From NCBI GenBank assembly GCA_964649675.1, contig CAZYPX010000083.1, positions 1 through 8,354 of the forward strand: a stretch of DNA of 8,354 bases, written 5' to 3'. Made by a program: the position numbers and the translations under genes. The stretch comes from CAZVCG01 sp964649675. GTDB taxonomy: Bacteria > Pseudomonadota > Alphaproteobacteria > UBA9219. Of the stretch, positions 6,335 through 8,354 are shown piece after piece (the stretch's first letter is position 1; each line of letters opens with the position of its first letter). The notes under the pieces were generated by a model. It did no database searches and was not told the DNA's origin. It saw nothing but the letters and a program-made list of their open reading frames with translations.

Positions 6335-7783
6335 TTAAACCTTCGCCCCTTCCTCGATCCACGCGATGCGCAGGACGTTTGTGTTGCCGGGCGTGCCGAA
6401 CGGCACGCCGGCCGTGATGGCGACCCGTTGCCCTGCGCTGGCAATGCCGTCGCGCAGCACGATTTTAACGGCTTTTTCCACCATTTCGGACAGGCTGACC
6501 ACGTCCTCGGTGTGGACTGCGTGCACGCCGAACGACAGCGTCAGCCGCCGCGCGGTTTCGAGCCTTGAGGTCAGGCCGACGACAGGCACATGCGGACGTT
6601 CGCGGGAGGCGCGCAGAGTCGTCGAGCCCGAGGTCGTGTAGGTCACGATGGCTGCGGCGCCTATCGTGCTGACGACTTGCTTGGCGGCCGAAGTTATGGC
6701 GTCAGCCGCGGTGTTTTGCAGGTCGGGATGCAGAATCGTGAGGCCTGAATAATAATTCGGGTCGGTCTGCGTATGGCGGATAATGCGATCCATGATCCGA
6801 ACGGCTTCCAGCGGGTATTGGCCGCTGGCCGTTTCGGCAGAGAGCATGACGGCATCGGCCCCTTCGTACACGGCGGTGGCTACGTCCGAAGCCTCGGCGC
6901 GGGTCGGGGTGGGCGAAGAAATCATCGATTCAAGCATTTGCGTGGCGACGATCACGGGTTTGCCCGCGCGGCGTGCTTCCCGCACGATGAGTTTTTGCAG
7001 TCGCGGCACGTCTTCCGGCGGCATCTCGACGCCCAAATCGCCGCGTGCCACCATCACGCCGTCGGCGGATTCGAGAATTTGCGTCAGGTAGCGGATGGCG
7101 GTCGGCTTTTCGAGCTTGGCCAAAACGGCCACGCGTGACCCCGTCATCTTGCGGAGTTCGGCGATGTCCTGAGGCCTTTGCACGAAAGACAGGGCTATCC
7201 AGTCAACGCCCATATCGAGCGCCCCCTCAAGGTCTTTCTTGTCTTTCGGCGTGATGGGCGAAAGAGGCAGCATGACATCGACGACGTTGACGCCTTTGCG
7301 GTCGGAAAGCGCTTGTCCGGCTATAACGATGGTGCTGGCGTAATCCGCTCCGCAGTGAGCGACGCGCAAGCGCACCTTGCCGTCGTCCAGCAGCAACTGG
7401 CTTCCGGGAACCAGCGCCGCGAAGATTTCTGGATGCGGCATGGATACGCGCGTGGCGTCGCCGGGTTTGGGGTCGAGATCAAGGCGGAACTCCTGCCCTT
7501 CTTTCAAGGTTATGGGGCCGCTGGCAAACGTGCCAAGGCGCAGCTTGGGCCCTTGCAAATCGCCCAAAACGGCGATGGGTCGCCCAACCTCTTGCTCGAC
7601 TTCGCGTATCCAGGCAATGCGTTGGCGGTGGTCGTCGAGCGTGCCGTGGCTGAAATTCAGGCGGAACACGTCCACGCCGGCCTCGAACAGCGCGCGGATG
7701 TTGTCTTTCGTGGACGTGGCCGGGCCGATCGTGGCGACGATCTTTGTCTGGCGTTCGCGGTAGGGGCGGGGAGATCCGTTCAT
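6335..7783 (-). CDS. pyk: pyruvate kinase, K+-independent type signature
   Basis: Pyruvate kinase transfers phosphate from phosphoenolpyruvate to ADP, the last step of glycolysis, in the cytoplasm. The 482-residue length is normal for the bacterial enzyme. Visible signatures are TKIVATIGPAT (13-23), RLNFSHG (41-47, with R41, N43, S45 for substrate and cation), GDLQGPKLR (74-82), the active-site signature VLAKLEKP (K223, metal ligand E225), RGDLGVE (D249), ATQMLESM (280-287) and the PTRAEASDVA segment. The C-terminal domain (about 355-478) carries the TTSGST loop. K80 occupies the place of the glutamate that confers K+ dependence in the muscle enzyme. A GAGGAA site just before the ATG (complement of 7786-7791) fixes the start. 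The gene lies 6 nt after the cysteine-rich lipoprotein and 3 nt before the phosphoesterase. No frameshift or missing core residue is seen. Confidence 0.97.
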   Translation of the reverse strand: MNGSPRPYRERQTKIVATIGPATSTKDNIRALFEAGVDVFRLNFSHGTLDDHRQRIAWIREVEQEVGRPIAVLGDLQGPKLRLGTFASGPITLKEGQEFRLDLDPKPGDATRVSMPHPEIFAALVPGSQLLLDDGKVRLRVAHCGADYASTIVIAGQALSDRKGVNVVDVMLPLSPITPKDKKDLEGALDMGVDWIALSFVQRPQDIAELRKMTGSRVAVLAKLEKPTAIRYLTQILESADGVMVARGDLGVEMPPEDVPRLQKLIVREARRAGKPVIVATQMLESMISSPTPTRAEASDVATAVYEGADAVMLSAETASGQYPLEAVRIMDRIIRHTQTDPNYYSGLTILHPDLQNTAADAITSAAKQVVSTIGAAAIVTYTTSGSTTLRASRERPHVPVVGLTSRLETARRLTLSFGVHAVHTEDVVSLSEMVEKAVKIVLRDGIASAGQRVAITAGVPFGTPGNTNVLRIAWIEEGAKV

Positions 7784-7785
7784 TG

Positions 7786-7791
7786 TTCCTC
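7786..7791 (-). promoter_or_regulatory. Shine-Dalgarno site of pyk overlapping the upstream stop codon
   Basis: The complement reads GAGGAA directly before CA and the ATG of pyruvate kinase. The TGA stop of the upstream lipoprotein gene (complement of 7790-7792) shares bases with it (TGAGGA). This suggests that ribosomes ending the lipoprotein can re-initiate on pyk. Confidence 0.7.
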
Positions 7792-8197
7792 AAAAACAGA
7801 AATATTTACAGCTTTCCGTGGCGACGATTTTGCCGCCGCAGCTCTCATAACATGAGGTGTAGGGATGTTCGCAATCCTCAAGACAGGACAACGGCGCGCA
7901 TTTCTGGGGCCTTTCGAAATCACTGGGGCGCAAATCGAGCGGCAGACGCATGCGTATTTGTTCCTGCGCGTAATCCTCATAATCCTTTATGGTCTGCGCC
8001 TGCATTGCCGTGGTGCAGGCTCGTTGTTCAAGGGCGCATTTCTGGCGGCAGCGTTCGCGTGATTCGTTGCACTGGTGGATGCACATGCGCCCGCCGGGCG
8101 TAGCGGGCGGCTCAAAAATGGGTTTTGTGGGCACAGACTTGCCGCAGGCGGACAACGTCAGGCAAAGAAAAAGGGAAATTAATAAAGGCAAGCGCAT
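7790..8197 (-). CDS. small cysteine-rich lipoprotein, unrecognised family
   Basis: I do not recognise this 135-residue protein. It begins with a textbook lipoprotein signal: MR, a hydrophobic stretch, then LSAC with Cys18 as the lipidated residue. A short proline-rich linker (22-36) follows. The mature part then has twelve further cysteines: 39, 43, 50, 54, 61, 100, 105, 109, 116, 120, 130 and 134. They form two CX3C-X6-CX3C blocks with an 11-residue period, as on one face of a helix, separated by a charged segment (62-99). An even number suggests up to six disulfides in the periplasm or at the inner face of the outer membrane. There is no CXXC or CXXCH, so haem or thioredoxin-type function is unlikely. 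The gene is first in a tight unit with pyk, 6 nt apart. No clear ribosome-binding site precedes the ATG. Coding nature is supported by the signal peptide and cysteine spacing. Confidence 0.8.
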   Translation of the reverse strand: MRLPLLISLFLCLTLSACGKSVPTKPIFEPPATPGGRMCIHQCNESRERCRQKCALEQRACTTAMQAQTIKDYEDYAQEQIRMRLPLDLRPSDFERPQKCAPLSCLEDCEHPYTSCYESCGGKIVATESCKYFCF

Positions 8198-8225
8198 AGT
8201 TAAGGCTTAATGCCTGTTCGGGGTG

Positions 8226-8254
8226 ATGACAAGCGGCTTGCTCTGCGCTATGAA
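8226..8254 (+). promoter_or_regulatory. putative promoter of the tRNA-Thr gene
   Basis: ATGACA (8226-8231; five of six matches to TTGACA) lies 17 nt before TATGAA (8249-8254; four of six matches to TATAAT). Transcription would start near 8261, about 11 nt before the mature tRNA. It lies in the 74-nt divergent spacer between the lipoprotein gene and the tRNA. I found no comparably good promoter for the minus-strand unit in that spacer. Confidence 0.5.
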
Positions 8255-8271
8255 AGTGCCTGCAAGAGACC

Positions 8272-8347
8272 GCCCCTGTAGCTCAGCTGGTAGAGCAACT
8301 GATTTGTAATCAGTAGGTCGTTGGTTCAAATCCGACCGGGGGCACCA
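8272..8347 (+). tRNA. tRNA-Thr, anticodon UGU, CCA encoded
   Basis: A complete 76-nt cloverleaf is visible. The acceptor stem is GCCCCTG with CGGGGGC (one T-G pair), and the D arm lies in GCTCAGCTGGTAGAGC. The anticodon stem is ACTGA (8298-8302) / TCAGT (8310-8314) around the loop TTTGTAA, giving anticodon TGT at 8305-8307, which reads ACA and related threonine codons. The variable loop is 5 nt, and the T arm is GTTGG / CCGAC around TTCAAAT. The discriminator is A8344 and CCA is encoded at 8345-8347. It is transcribed away from the lipoprotein gene. Whether further tRNA genes follow cannot be seen, as the window ends 7 nt later. Confidence 0.97.
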
Positions 8348-8354
8348 TAAACAT

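Noticed and set aside
7178..7855. 225-codon open frame antisense to pyruvate kinase and the lipoprotein end
   Set aside because: The sense strand is a complete pyruvate kinase; the antisense translation is of low complexity and shows no family signature.
8201..8213. AGGC / GCCT inverted repeat before the lipoprotein start as an operator
   Set aside because: Four base pairs around a 5-nt loop is expected by chance; no second copy is seen in the window.

Overview
The window looks like chromosomal core DNA from an alphaproteobacterium of moderate GC content. The best clue is ribosomal protein S9: its core (ARPVLQM, LTLFEP, the AKARRRFQYSKR end) and its pre-core extension match the alphaproteobacterial form. 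The YraN, DUF924, SirB1-type, YmdB-type and pyruvate kinase genes fit that assignment. I cannot place it below class. I see no insertion sequence, phage gene, CRISPR array, toxin-antitoxin pair or clear sign of recent transfer.

Layout. Positions 1-830 (+) hold the end of rplM and all of rpsI, followed by a T-run that may terminate the ribosomal operon. A plausible sigma70-type promoter (about 848-876) then starts a seven-gene co-directional block, 916-5519 (+): a gamma-carbonic-anhydrase-family hexapeptide protein; a single-pass membrane protein with TPRs; an orphan OmpR/PhoB-type regulator with a partly degenerate receiver; a lipoprotein with an M15/MepK-like (DUF882) zinc peptidase domain; a DUF924 protein; YraN; and a SirB1-type transglutaminase-like/TPR protein that lacks the expected active-site residues. 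Most gaps are short, and regulator and peptidase overlap as ATGA. Several products are membrane- or envelope-directed, but joint function is inference.

Positions 5516-8197 (-) hold a convergent three-gene unit. Its order of transcription is a small, very cysteine-rich lipoprotein, pyruvate kinase, then a YmdB/TIGR00282 metallophosphoesterase, with gaps of 6 and 3 nt. It meets the plus-strand block tail to tail, with the two stop codons overlapping. Divergent from the lipoprotein is a complete tRNA-Thr(UGU) with encoded CCA (8272-8347), preceded by a good promoter candidate.

The most unusual item is the cysteine-rich lipoprotein (7790-8197). Its mature part has twelve cysteines besides the lipidated one, in two CX3C-X6-CX3C blocks with an 11-residue period. 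I recognise no family for it. Other points of interest are the regulator coupled to a murein-peptidase-like lipoprotein, the apparently inactive SirB1-type protein, and a pyruvate kinase carrying the lysine signature of K+-independent enzymes.
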